This document shows positions 26,680 to 35,092 of a stretch of 60,624 nt of DNA, one piece after another. Numbering within the stretch: position 1 is the stretch's first letter; every line of letters starts with the position of its first letter. This DNA comes from Clostridia bacterium (lineage in GTDB: Bacteria > Bacillota > Clostridia > Christensenellales > Borkfalkiaceae), in the NCBI GenBank assembly GCA_017507005.1, contig JAFWBT010000013.1, forward strand, positions 1 through 60,624, in the 5' to 3' direction. Made by a program: the position numbers and the translations under genes. The notes beneath the pieces are model-generated. The model saw only the letters and a program-made list of their open reading frames with translations. It was not told the origin of the DNA and did not search any database.

Positions 26680-26787
26680 ATTTGCAGAAAGATAGGTGAA
26701 TAACCGTGCCACATAATAAGTAGGATGGGTGGATAATCGCGCGCGATAATATATAAGGAAAGGATAAAGAAAGGGGAATAAGGACAA

Positions 26788-26818
26788 AGAAAAACCGCCG
26801 TGGATACATCCACGGCGG
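26788..26818 (-). terminator. intrinsic terminator of the 1136-aa surface-protein gene
   Basis: Perfect 11-bp arms CCGCCGTGGAT / ATCCACGGCGG, with a T-run on the minus strand after the stem. Confidence 0.9.
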
Positions 26819-26839
26819 ATAATTTCTATTCAGTCGCCC

Positions 26840-29800
26840 TTAGTTTTTCTTTTCCTTTTTGGACTTCTGCGCTGCAACTGCTGCATCAGCAGCTTTCTTT
26901 TTGTTGGACTTTTTAACAGCGTTTCTGATAATCAAGCTAGCCACAGCAATCAAGAGCACTGCTGCAAGAGCAATCGAGCTGCCGAGCAACCACCAGTTGG
27001 TTTCTTCGTGTGCGTGATCGTGTTCTTCTTCGTGGTCGTGATCGTCGTCTTCTTCAACGTCAGCCGTTGCCGTCTTATCGGAAAGACCGTAGTCTGCGAA
27101 AATCTGGTATTCCGTTTCGCTCTCATATTTGAGGTATGCGATACCGGAAACTTCTGCCGTTGCGTCGTAATCGTCATACGAATTGCCTACGCCGTTATTG
27201 TCGAGTTTTTCGTTATAACGAAGGTATTTCGCGCTGTCGTAGAAGGAGAATACGTTTTCAAAGTATGCGCTTTCTTCTACTTCGTCTTTCTTATCGTTGA
27301 TAAGGTTTTCAAAAGACGTTGCGTCTACTGCGTCGGGGCTGTATGCGTCAACGATTACGTACGAGCCAGCCGCCATACCAACGTTTTCGCCGCCACGCGC
27401 GCCGTTCCACACTTCAAGACGATAGTTCTTTGCAACGTCGCCTACGTGGAGATAGAAGGTAACCGTAGCCCACTTGCCGTTCGTGTTGCCAACCTTGAAG
27501 GACAATTCCTTAGCCGCTTCTTCTGCATAACGAGCTTCAAGACCTTCCACCGCCGCAAAGTCGGTAACGGCAATCGTGCAAGCCTTATCCGCATAGTACT
27601 TGCCGTCTTTTGCGTAGAACGCGATACCGTCCTGACCTTCGTCGTTCCAATCGTTGCTGTCGTAGTCGTACGAAACGCCGCCGTCTGCAACGATAAGGTT
27701 GCCGTTGTCGTCCTTTTCATAGTTTGCAAGGTTTGCAAAGAAAGCGTTCTTGTCTACCTTGCTCGCGTGTTCCCAGTTGGGGTTGACCTGATAGAGGCCG
27801 TTAGACTGCAACTTGAACGCGATATTGTTCTGGTTGGAGTTTTCAGCGGGATCTTCTGCACAGACGTTACCGTTTGCATCGTACCAGTAGGATACCTTTC
27901 TGCCGATGGAGAGGATATCGGTGAGGGAATCACCGCTTCTATCCACGAGGTAAACGTAAGCCGTCGTGTTCGTCTTGATACGGAGAGATACCGTCTTATA
28001 ATCGCTAGCGGTGGTGGACGTTTTCGCTACGAAGCCGTAGGATTTGTCTGCCGCCTTTTCATTATAAATAACAAGTGGCTGCGTCGTTTCGTTGCCGAAA
28101 GCTTCTTCCCAGTTGCTTGCGCCGAGTTTCGTGTAAAGGTCGCCGTAGTTGTCAGCGTATTCTTTATTGAAAAGACCTGCCGTTTCGAGGAGATATTCTT
28201 CCGTCGAACCGCCTTTCACGCCAACGTATGCGCTGTCGCTGTATACGCCGCGATAGTTCTTAGGATCTGCATAGCCCTGTTCGATAGCGTCGGAAGGAAC
28301 GGATGCAGGGGAGTCGAAACCGCTGTCGCCTGCTGCGTTGTCCGTGTCGCCCGTCAAGGATACGACTTTGGTATACGTGCCGCTCGTTGCGCTGGAATAT
28401 TCTTCTTCGCTGAGTTCTTTGCTCTCAAAGCCTGCGAACGCTGCGAAACCTTCGTAATAGTTTGCCGTCGTCGTGCCAACTACCGTCGTAGAACCGTAGT
28501 GGAAGGACAACGTGAACGTCTTGCCCGATTCCGTTTCGTTTGCTACGAAGAAGAAGCACTGCTGCCAACCGTCGTAGAAATCTTTATCGTCAGCAATCTC
28601 TACGGGAGAAATCGTCGTCGTGTCGAGAGAGGAGATAGCCGTAGTGTTGTTGCCGTCGTGCAATACGATGCTCGCGCCGGTGAAACCGTTGAGAGCGGAG
28701 GTCTTCACGAAGAAGGAAACAACTTGGTATTCGTCTGCCGCCAAATCGAACGTGTAGCTAGACGTTGCCGTATAAGCCGCTTTGCCAGCGCTCATCAACA
28801 TAAGGATTTTTTCGTTCTTGCCGTTTGCCTTTAAGAAATCTTCTTCTTCGTCAAAGTTTGCAGGATCGAAATAATCGTTATAAACGTTGGAAAGGTAGGT
28901 GCTGTTTTGGTTGAGCATAGACGCTGCGTTAGGCAATACCTTTACGATATCTTTGGACGTATCAAAGCCAAGGCCGTGGTATACGGCGATGCCTTTATTG
29001 TTCGTTGCTGCAGTGTACTGCGTGCCGTCCGTTGCCTTTTCCGTCGTTACGTCTACCTTGAACGTATCGATATAGCTGCTGCCCGAAGGAATTTCGTCGA
29101 ACGCGCCGTAGAAATCGAGCGCGAACGCCTTCGTATCGTCTTCGTACGCGTTAATCACCTTTTCCTCAGCGGTGTTTTCAAAACCGTACGTATATTTAGA
29201 ATCGATAGCCGACGTCTGTTCTGCGAAGGATTCCTGATTGATGATTTCGCACTGGATATCGTCGAAGAACGCATAGCCGTTTACGTATTCCATTCTATCC
29301 TGACCGCCGCTCTGACCAAGGCCGAGAACGATGGAGAAGGTCGTGTCTGCGTAAGCGGTTGCTTGCAGATAGAACGAATACTGCGTCCATTCGTCCGCCT
29401 GAATATTTTTCACTTCGAGGGGATCGAGGGATCTGCCGCCTACCGAGTGGGTGATGCGGATATACGCGCCGAGGTCAACAGCCTCCTGCACGCCGCCAGA
29501 CGAAAGAGAGCATTCCAAATCGCTCGTCTTTACCCAAACGGAGAACTGCGCCGCCGTACCCGCCTTAACGGTGACGGTGGAGGAGGACGTGTATTTCTGT
29601 GCCGTACCCTGCGCCTTGTACGTATCCGTATCGTAAGCGTTGTGGATCATCAGCACGTTCGTATCGTCTTCTGCGCTACCTTCGTGTACGCCGGGGTTTT
29701 CACAGGTGGGAACGTCTTCGTTGTCGATATCGAAGGATTCGTAGAAATCTTTCAATTCTTTGGAAATCGTTTTACCGCTGTTCTTCTTTTTCCAAGCCGC

Positions 29801-30250
29801 GTAATAATCGAGCTTGTCCTTAGCGGTGAGCGTGCCGCTCTTGAATTTGTCTGCAGCCGCCGCTTTGTCTGCAACGAGCGCGTCAATCTCCTGCGTGGAG
29901 AGCGTGTTCGTCGTCAGGTCTTTCCAAGCGTCTTCACTCGTGTCGAGGATACCGCTCTTCGATTCGGAGAGCAGAGCGTCGCCCGTCGAAGTGGAGTTTC
30001 TCGAGTTCGACCAGCCCGTGGGGCTCGTTTCAATAGGGTTGTTGCCTTTGTCGTTGTTGAAGGTTTCAAAGCCGGCGTTTTTGATAAGGCCGGTGTCTTT
30101 CACGTCGTTCGACGTCGAGGAAGACGAGGAGGAAGAGGATGTTTCCGCCGTCGTACCCTTACAAGCAGCAAGGGACGCTACGGAAGACACCATCAATGCC
30201 GACAGGCAGAGAGCAAGAAATTTCTTGCGGTTGTTAATACTTTTCTTCAT
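26840..30250 (-). CDS. large surface protein anchored by N-terminal lipid and C-terminal membrane helix
   Basis: An 1136-residue exported protein. The lipobox LAAC puts the lipidated cysteine at residue 30, followed by a poly-Ser linker. The body has repeated beta-sandwich-like segments with the theme 'NAGFETF...GWSNSR', 'VWVKTSDLE...', 'YFDDIQCEI' and 'FFVKTSALNGFTGASIVLHDG', recalling carbohydrate-binding-like domains. Near the C terminus an acidic His-rich stretch (EEDDDHDHEEEHDHAHEE) precedes one hydrophobic helix (WWLLGSSIALAAVLLIAVASLI) and a Lys/Ala tail. The start at 30250 follows AGGTGG; the longer frame to 30361 runs through the promoter. It is monocistronic and function is unknown. 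Base composition at third positions suggests strong expression. Confidence 0.85.
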   Translation of the reverse strand: MKKSINNRKKFLALCLSALMVSSVASLAACKGTTAETSSSSSSSSTSNDVKDTGLIKNAGFETFNNDKGNNPIETSPTGWSNSRNSTSTGDALLSESKSGILDTSEDAWKDLTTNTLSTQEIDALVADKAAAADKFKSGTLTAKDKLDYYAAWKKKNSGKTISKELKDFYESFDIDNEDVPTCENPGVHEGSAEDDTNVLMIHNAYDTDTYKAQGTAQKYTSSSTVTVKAGTAAQFSVWVKTSDLECSLSSGGVQEAVDLGAYIRITHSVGGRSLDPLEVKNIQADEWTQYSFYLQATAYADTTFSIVLGLGQSGGQDRMEYVNGYAFFDDIQCEIINQESFAEQTSAIDSKYTYGFENTAEEKVINAYEDDTKAFALDFYGAFDEIPSGSSYIDTFKVDVTTEKATDGTQYTAATNNKGIAVYHGLGFDTSKDIVKVLPNAASMLNQNSTYLSNVYNDYFDPANFDEEEDFLKANGKNEKILMLMSAGKAAYTATSSYTFDLAADEYQVVSFFVKTSALNGFTGASIVLHDGNNTTAISSLDTTTISPVEIADDKDFYDGWQQCFFFVANETESGKTFTLSFHYGSTTVVGTTTANYYEGFAAFAGFESKELSEEEYSSATSGTYTKVVSLTGDTDNAAGDSGFDSPASVPSDAIEQGYADPKNYRGVYSDSAYVGVKGGSTEEYLLETAGLFNKEYADNYGDLYTKLGASNWEEAFGNETTQPLVIYNEKAADKSYGFVAKTSTTASDYKTVSLRIKTNTTAYVYLVDRSGDSLTDILSIGRKVSYWYDANGNVCAEDPAENSNQNNIAFKLQSNGLYQVNPNWEHASKVDKNAFFANLANYEKDDNGNLIVADGGVSYDYDSNDWNDEGQDGIAFYAKDGKYYADKACTIAVTDFAAVEGLEARYAEEAAKELSFKVGNTNGKWATVTFYLHVGDVAKNYRLEVWNGARGGENVGMAAGSYVIVDAYSPDAVDATSFENLINDKKDEVEESAYFENVFSFYDSAKYLRYNEKLDNNGVGNSYDDYDATAEVSGIAYLKYESETEYQIFADYGLSDKTATADVEEDDDHDHEEEHDHAHEETNWWLLGSSIALAAVLLIAVASLIIRNAVKKSNKKKAADAAVAAQKSKKEKKN

Positions 30251-30332
30251 ATAACCACCTTTGGTTTTTCTTTTTGTCTGTTTCTCTCGCAAAAATACGC
30301 TTGCGCGCACTCTACGATAACTATACCCTAAT

Positions 30333-30361
30333 ATTTTAATACAAATTGATATTCTTTGCAA
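30333..30361 (-). promoter_or_regulatory. promoter of the 1136-aa surface-protein gene
   Basis: Minus strand TTGCAA (30361-30356), 17-nt spacer, TAAAAT (30338-30333). Confidence 0.65.
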
Positions 30362-30480
30362 GCGATTATGACGTAAAATAGAAGAAAAAGTTTGATAATT
30401 TTTAATTTTTTTACTTATAATATTGTATAAAAGGAAAAAAGGGCGTTTTTTGGAAGAAAAAAGCGGCGTTGGAGGGGGAA

Positions 30481-30861
30481 ATGAACGGCGAAAAAAGCGG
30501 TGAAATGGGAAAAAACGTAAAATCGGTGGCGTGCGGCGGCGTGGTGGGTGCGGCGAATAGTCTTTTTGGCGGCGGTGGCGGTATGATAGCTGTGCCGCTG
30601 TTGATGCAGACGGGTTTGAGCGAAAAACGGGCGCACGCGACGGCGATTCTCGTCATCTTACCCGTGTCGCTATTCTCGTTTTTGTTTTATTGTTTTCGGG
30701 GTTTGTATCAGCCGTCGGTGTTGATTCCGACGTCTATCGGGGTGACGGCAGGCGGCGCGTTGGGAGCAAAATTGTTGCAAAAATTGCCCGTGCGGTCGGT
30801 GAATTTTTTGTTTGCGTTTTTGACGTTGGCGGCAGGCGTTTTTATGCTGTTTTTTCGATAA
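30481..30861 (+). CDS. half-size TSUP (TauE/SafE family) membrane protein, first of a pair
   Basis: A 126-residue protein with about four hydrophobic segments. The GGVVGAANSLFGGGGGMIAVPLLMQTGLSEKRAHATAILVILPVSLFS stretch is the glycine-rich TSUP signature seen in each half of full-length (~250 aa) sulfite/organic-anion permeases. It is therefore only half the usual size. The second half-size gene begins 46 bases downstream and probably supplies the partner, giving a heterodimer. The start at 30481 is chosen because GGAGGGGG sits immediately before it; a TTG at 30469 lies inside that site. The substrate is unknown. Confidence 0.85.
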   Translation: MNGEKSGEMGKNVKSVACGGVVGAANSLFGGGGGMIAVPLLMQTGLSEKRAHATAILVILPVSLFSFLFYCFRGLYQPSVLIPTSIGVTAGGALGAKLLQKLPVRSVNFLFAFLTLAAGVFMLFFR

Positions 30862-30867
30862 AGCATA

Positions 30868-30890
30868 GGGGCAGGTATGCGTTGAACGTG
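30868..30890 (+). repeat. dispersed motif, exact copy between the TSUP halves
   Basis: The exact 18-mer (30868-30885) followed by AACGTG, starting seven bases after the stop of the first TSUP gene and preceded by ATA as at 4975. Confidence 0.85.
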
Positions 30891-30907
30891 ATTTTGAGGT
30901 GGTGGAT

Positions 30908-31279
30908 ATGTCGTTTTATTTATATTTGATTTTAGGTTTTTTAGGGGGGATTCCTGCCGGCATGGGTATGGGCGGCGGTACGGTGACGATTCCGCTGTTG
31001 ACTTTGGTGGGCGGCGTGGAGCAAAAGATAGCGCAGAGCGCGAATTTGTTTGCGTTTTTGCCTATGAGCATCGGCGCGCTGAAAACGCACGCGGATAACG
31101 GACTATTGCAGGTGAAGGGTATCGGCTGGGTGATTGCGCCGGCGCTGTTATTATCGGCGTTGGGGGCTTTGGTGGCGGCAAAGCTGCCCTCGGAAACGCT
31201 AGGTAAGGCGTTCGGGGCGTTTTTAATCGGGCTGGCGTGTTTTGAATTTTACGGCGAAGCTAAGAAAAACAAGGCGTAA
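30908..31279 (+). CDS. half-size TSUP (TauE/SafE family) membrane protein, second of a pair
   Basis: A 123-residue membrane protein with FLGGIPAGMGMGGGTVTIPLLTLVGGVEQKIAQSANLFAFLPMS, the same TSUP half-signature as its upstream neighbour. Four hydrophobic segments and a short Lys-rich tail are visible. The ATG at 30908 is preferred over GTG at 30899 because GAGGTGGTGG serves as the ribosome site. The two genes are oriented alike with no promoter between them, so coexpression and pairing into one permease is likely; two copies of either half as a homodimer is the alternative. Confidence 0.85.
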   Translation: MSFYLYLILGFLGGIPAGMGMGGGTVTIPLLTLVGGVEQKIAQSANLFAFLPMSIGALKTHADNGLLQVKGIGWVIAPALLLSALGALVAAKLPSETLGKAFGAFLIGLACFEFYGEAKKNKA

Positions 31280-31283
31280 AGTG

Positions 31284-31312
31284 TTGAAATTTTGCCGCGA
31301 ACGTGGTATACT
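31284..31312 (+). promoter_or_regulatory. promoter of the HAD phosphatase gene
   Basis: TTGAAA (31284-31289), 17-nt spacer, TATACT (31307-31312). Confidence 0.83.
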
Positions 31313-31342
31313 ATGAGTATAAAGAAAACGAGGACGGCGGCT

Positions 31343-31996
31343 ATGAAAAAGTATGAATATATCCTGTTCGATTTAGACGGAACGCTGGTATATTCCCACC
31401 CGGGGATATTTGCAGGCATACGGCACGCTCTGCGTGAGATGGGCAGGGACGAGGGTATGGCGACGGAGGAGACGTTGCGTAAATGCGTCGGCCCGTCTTT
31501 GGTGTATTCGTTCACGCATTTTTTCGGTATGAACGAGGAGGACGCAAAGCAGGCGACAGCGATTTACCGCGCGCAATATTCCAAAACGGGACTGTATAAA
31601 AGTGCGCCCATAGAAGGGGCGAAAGAGGCACTGAAAGCCTTGAAAGAAAAGGGCTATGTCTTGGCGATGGCTACCTCAAAGCCGGGGGTGTTCGCGGAAA
31701 AAATTGCCGAATATTTTGATTTTGCGAAATATTTTACGGTGCTCGTAGGGTGCGGCTTGGACGGGAGCTTGCCGACGAAAGCGGACGTCATTGAAGAAGT
31801 GGTGCGGCGTTTGGGCGCGGAAAAGGAAAAATGCCTGATGGTGGGCGACCGCAAGCACGATGTCGAGGGCGCAAAAATCGCTGGCGTGGATTGCGTGCTG
31901 TTAAACGTGGGCTACGCCGAGGCGGGCGAGGCGGATTTGTGCCAACCTACCTACGAGTGGCAAGACTATGACGAGCTGCTTGCGAAATTAGGATAA
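31343..31996 (+). CDS. HAD-superfamily hydrolase, phosphoglycolate phosphatase-like
   Basis: A 217-residue soluble phosphatase. Motif I is FDLDGTLVYS with the nucleophile in the first Asp, motif II is AMATSKPG (Thr/Ser), and motif III/IV is KADVIEEVVRRLG...CLMVGDRKHDVEGAKIAG. The helical cap between motifs I and II is of the Gph/PgmB class. The family removes phosphate from small phosphometabolites such as 2-phosphoglycolate or nucleotides. The start at 31343 lies just downstream of the promoter; the frame from 31292 would overlap the -35/-10 region. It is a single gene. Confidence 0.9.
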   Translation: MKKYEYILFDLDGTLVYSHPGIFAGIRHALREMGRDEGMATEETLRKCVGPSLVYSFTHFFGMNEEDAKQATAIYRAQYSKTGLYKSAPIEGAKEALKALKEKGYVLAMATSKPGVFAEKIAEYFDFAKYFTVLVGCGLDGSLPTKADVIEEVVRRLGAEKEKCLMVGDRKHDVEGAKIAGVDCVLLNVGYAEAGEADLCQPTYEWQDYDELLAKLG

Positions 31997-32505
31997 TAAT
32001 AAAACTTCGGCGTTGATTAAGGCGTGGTGTTTCGACAAAACGAAATAAAAACGAAACAAAACGAAATAAAAACGAAAAACAGAGCGAAAACGGGGCGAAC
32101 AGCGCCTCGTTTTTTATATACGAAACAGGGAATTTTGCGTAGGCGCGAGGGGGGATTTTTCGAGGGCTGATTTTGTAGGAATTCGTACGTTGGCGTATCG
32201 TTTTTTTACCTCGTGCATATATAGTGATTGACAATTCGTACAAAAAATCCCTCGGAATTTGTCCAAAATAAGAAAAAATAGACAAAAAGTCAAAAAATTT
32301 TTCAAAAGGGTATTTACAAATACGGTTTTATATGATAAACTATGGGAAAAATTTACTGTGGGACGGTTTGGCGGCGCGGTTAGGAAACCAAAAAAGAGAA
32401 GTGCGATTCGTCGTCCTTTCAAAAGAAGAAAAATACGAAGAATAGACACACCGCAAAAATAAGAAAAAATTAAGGAAATTTGCGGCGAGAGGTGAGGTAA
32501 GAACA
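31997..32505. other. A/T-rich intergenic region upstream of ppx
   Basis: This 509-base gap has no convincing gene. It contains a 21-bp tandem duplication (ACAAAACGAAATAAAAACGAA at 32035-32055 and 32056-32076) and a possible promoter, TTTACA (32313-32318) with a 17-nt spacer and TAAACT (32336-32341). The ppx ribosome site GAGGTGAGG ends it. The ORF at 32259-32462 is very basic, lacks a ribosome site and is not called. Confidence 0.6.
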
Positions 32506-34017
32506 GTGGAAAAATTAGGTATTATCGATTTGGGTTCGAACACGGCAAGGCTAGTAATCGTGGATATGTTCACGGACGGGCATTATATGGTCGTGGACGA
32601 GCTGAAAGAAAGCGTACGGCTCGGTCAAGATATGGATCGCGACGGCTTTTTAAAGCCCCAGCGTATCGCGGAGACCATCCGAACGCTGAAAATGTTTAAA
32701 AGACTGTGCGACGCAAAGGGCGTTGACAGAATTATAGCCGTGGGTACGGCGGCGGTAAGACGTGCGAAGAATCAGCGTTCGTTCTTGGACGAGATTCAGG
32801 TGAGCTGTAATATCACGATTCGCGTGCTGTCTGAAGAGGAAGAAGCGTTCCTCGTTTATCGCGGCGTTATCAATTCGATGGACGTGCCCAAGGGCTTGAT
32901 TCTCGAAATCGGCGGCGGCAGCACAAAAATCATCTATTACAACAGAAGAAACGTGCTCAATTACGCGACGTTGCCTTTTGGCGCGGTGACGCTCACCGAT
33001 TTGTTCGCGAGTGACGCAACGCCCGAAGAAGCGGCGGCGCACGTGGAAGAATTTTTCACCGAACAGCTGAAAAAGCTGCCTTGGTTGAGCGAAATCGATC
33101 CCGAAACGCAGATGATTGGCGTGGGCGGTTCGTTCCGTAATCTGTTTAAAATCAGCAAGCTCGTGCGGAAATATCCCATCGATATGGCGCACAACTATAA
33201 GATGACGACGGAAGATTTTACGGGCATTTACGATATGCTCAAAGCGCTCGACGTGGACAAACGTAAGAAAATTAAGGGTTTGTCGCCGGCGCGCGCGGAT
33301 ATTATGCCTGCGGCGATGGCGATTGTCAAATCTTTCGTTTCGTATATGCAGATTGAAAACTTTACCATCGGCGCGTGCGGTTTGCGTGAAGGGTTGATGG
33401 TGAATCAGGCGTTGCCGATTACGGTGGAAAAGCCGATTTCCGACGTTTTGACGTATTCGTTAGACCGTTTGATTAAATATCACGGCTGTGATCCTAAACA
33501 TATCGAACACGTATTGTTGCTGTCCGTACAGCTGTTCAAGCAGCTGCGCGTGTTGCATAAATTCTCCCGTCAGTATCTCAAAGTGTTGAAGATAGCGGCG
33601 AGCCTGCACGATTGCGGTATGCAGGTGAAATATTACAACCACGCAAAGCATAGCTGGTATATGATTCTCAACGCGCCCATTTACGGCGCAACGCATAGAG
33701 AAATTGTGTTGGCGGCGTTCGTGGCTGGGTGCCATAACAGAGAGGATATCTCGCCTGTAGAATGGCAGAAATACAAAGACCTCTTGACGGAAGAGGATTT
33801 GGACGCTGTGAAAAAGCTGGGCGTTTTGTTGCGTATCGCCGAGAGCCTCGACCGTACCCATTGCGGTATGGTAACGGGCTTGAATTGCGACGTTTTGGGC
33901 GATTCCGTTATTATGAAAACGATTGTGTCGGGCGACGCGGCGTTGGAAATCCGTGACGCGAGCGCGGCAAACCCTGAATTTAAGCGTACCTTTAAGAAAA
34001 ATCTCGAAATACTCTAA
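32506..34017 (+). CDS. ppx: exopolyphosphatase / guanosine pentaphosphate phosphatase family (Ppx/GppA)
   Basis: A 503-residue protein. The ASKHA-fold N-terminal half shows IDLGSNTARLVI (phosphate-binding loop 1), AVGTAAVRRAKN and LEIGGGSTKI (loop 2). The C-terminal half is an HD-type helical domain (SLHDCGMQVKYYNHAKHSWYMI, ATHREIVLAAFVAGCHNR), as in the longer Ppx proteins. These enzymes hydrolyse polyphosphate and/or pppGpp. The start is GTG at 32506, preceded by GAGGTGAGG. A terminator lies just downstream, so it is a single-gene unit. Polyphosphate versus pppGpp preference cannot be told from sequence. Confidence 0.92.
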   Translation: MEKLGIIDLGSNTARLVIVDMFTDGHYMVVDELKESVRLGQDMDRDGFLKPQRIAETIRTLKMFKRLCDAKGVDRIIAVGTAAVRRAKNQRSFLDEIQVSCNITIRVLSEEEEAFLVYRGVINSMDVPKGLILEIGGGSTKIIYYNRRNVLNYATLPFGAVTLTDLFASDATPEEAAAHVEEFFTEQLKKLPWLSEIDPETQMIGVGGSFRNLFKISKLVRKYPIDMAHNYKMTTEDFTGIYDMLKALDVDKRKKIKGLSPARADIMPAAMAIVKSFVSYMQIENFTIGACGLREGLMVNQALPITVEKPISDVLTYSLDRLIKYHGCDPKHIEHVLLLSVQLFKQLRVLHKFSRQYLKVLKIAASLHDCGMQVKYYNHAKHSWYMILNAPIYGATHREIVLAAFVAGCHNREDISPVEWQKYKDLLTEEDLDAVKKLGVLLRIAESLDRTHCGMVTGLNCDVLGDSVIMKTIVSGDAALEIRDASAANPEFKRTFKKNLEIL

Positions 34018-34023
34018 AAGAAA

Positions 34024-34061
34024 AGAGCCGCACCGCGTTGGTTCGTGCGGCTTTTCTTTTT
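34024..34061 (+). terminator. intrinsic terminator after ppx
   Basis: AAAAGAGCCGCAC / GTGCGGCTTTTCTTTTT, 8-bp GC-rich stem. Confidence 0.88.
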
Positions 34062-34090
34062 ATAACGAGGGGAATTTATAGCGAGGGAAT

Positions 34091-34324
34091 ATGGTTTACG
34101 GGAAAACGGAAAAATATATCTACGCGTACGACAACAAATCGGGCTTGACGCTGCGTTTTGAGGACGGGAAATGGCGTGTTTCGCCTACGGTGTACGCGGT
34201 GGTGGAGCACGACGTGGCAGGCTTTGAGGCTTTGGCGGCGGCAGAGGCGTTTGAATTAACGAACGGAGTGACGCCTGCGGAGACGTTGGAGCTACTGAGT
34301 AAGGTGTTAGACCCGAATATTTAA
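34091..34324 (+). CDS. small hypothetical protein
   Basis: A 77-residue protein, YGKTEKYIYAYDNKSG then FEDGKWRVSPTVYAVVEHD, ending in a helical ALAAAEAFELTNG...LLSKVLDPNI segment. No signal peptide, membrane helix or known motif is evident. GCGAGGG precedes the ATG, and the gene lies between the ppx terminator and maf with 63 bases to the latter. Codon use matches the neighbours, supporting a real gene. No function is assigned. Confidence 0.55.
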   Translation: MVYGKTEKYIYAYDNKSGLTLRFEDGKWRVSPTVYAVVEHDVAGFEALAAAEAFELTNGVTPAETLELLSKVLDPNI

Positions 34325-34387
34325 AGGCGCGATTTCATAGAAAAAGTATTTTTAAGAAGACGAAAATCGTCTTCGTGGTGATATGAA

Positions 34388-34969
34388 ATGAAATGGATAT
34401 TGGCGAGTGCGTCACCGCGGCGTAAAGAGCTGTTGGGCGAGGTGCTGGACGATTTTTTGATATTGCCGTCTACGGCGGAAGAGGTCGTGGAAGGCACGCC
34501 TACCCCTGCGGAGCTTGTACAAACGCTAGCAAAGCAAAAGGCGAGCGAGGTGGCGGCACGAAAAGAAGCGCAAGGCTACGCCGTGCTGGGCGCGGATACC
34601 GTTGTGGCGATAGGGGATAAAGTGCTGGGAAAACCCAAGGACGAGGCGGACGCTTTTCAAATGCTGTCTAAGCTGAGCGGTAGGACGCATGAGGTATATA
34701 CGGGCGTTTGTATGCTGTATCCTAAAAAGGACGGAACGTTGGATGAGAAGGTGGCGGCGGCGTGCACGAAGGTACGGTTTTATACGCTGAATAAAGAACA
34801 GATTCTTGCCTATATTGCGACGGGTTCGCCGATGGATAAGGCGGGTGCGTACGGGATACAAGACGGCGGGCTTGTCGAGGGGATTGACGGTAGTTTTTCC
34901 AACGTCGTAGGCTTGCCGATTGAGCTTTGTAAAGAGATGCTGCAAAGCATTGCAAAGGAAGAAAAATAA
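34388..34969 (+). CDS. maf: Maf-family nucleoside triphosphate pyrophosphatase
   Basis: A 193-residue protein with the Maf signature at the N terminus (ILASASPRRKELL), the central LGADTVVAIGDKVLGKPKDEADA motif and the C-terminal GSPMDKAGAYGIQDGG. Maf proteins hydrolyse non-canonical or excess NTPs (dTTP/UTP or m5UTP type) and affect septation. The ribosome site is weak (GTGGTGAT), and an ATGAAATG doublet offers two possible starts; 34388 is taken because it gives the family N terminus MKWILAS. The mreB-like gene follows 123 bases later, in keeping with the frequent maf-mreB linkage in Firmicutes. Confidence 0.94.
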   Translation: MKWILASASPRRKELLGEVLDDFLILPSTAEEVVEGTPTPAELVQTLAKQKASEVAARKEAQGYAVLGADTVVAIGDKVLGKPKDEADAFQMLSKLSGRTHEVYTGVCMLYPKKDGTLDEKVAAACTKVRFYTLNKEQILAYIATGSPMDKAGAYGIQDGGLVEGIDGSFSNVVGLPIELCKEMLQSIAKEEK

Positions 34970-34975
34970 AACTCA

Positions 34976-35061
34976 ACGCGTACATGCTATACGGCAACAA
35001 AAATGCGATTCAACGCGTACATGCCCCACGCGTATTTAAAAATGAGGGGTACAGGTATTAG
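34976..35061. repeat. cluster of three dispersed-motif variants upstream of the MreB-like gene
   Basis: Two inverted copies CAACGCGTACATGC (34977-34990 and 35012-35025, the latter continuing CCC) and one direct variant GGGGTACAGGTATTAGATGA. The first copy begins eight bases after the maf stop codon. Confidence 0.6.
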
Positions 35062-35092
35062 ATGAAACATTGAAGAACCAAAGAGGTGCGAT

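Noticed and set aside
27008-30331. Two long + strand frames (27008-28834 and 28907-30331) opposite the 1136-aa protein gene
   Set aside because: The minus-strand frame has a lipobox signal, ribosome site and terminator. The + frames are Arg/Val/Phe-rich shadows without start signals.
32259-32462. 67-codon very basic ORF upstream of ppx
   Set aside because: No ribosome site, overlap with a likely promoter and low-complexity Lys/Arg translation.
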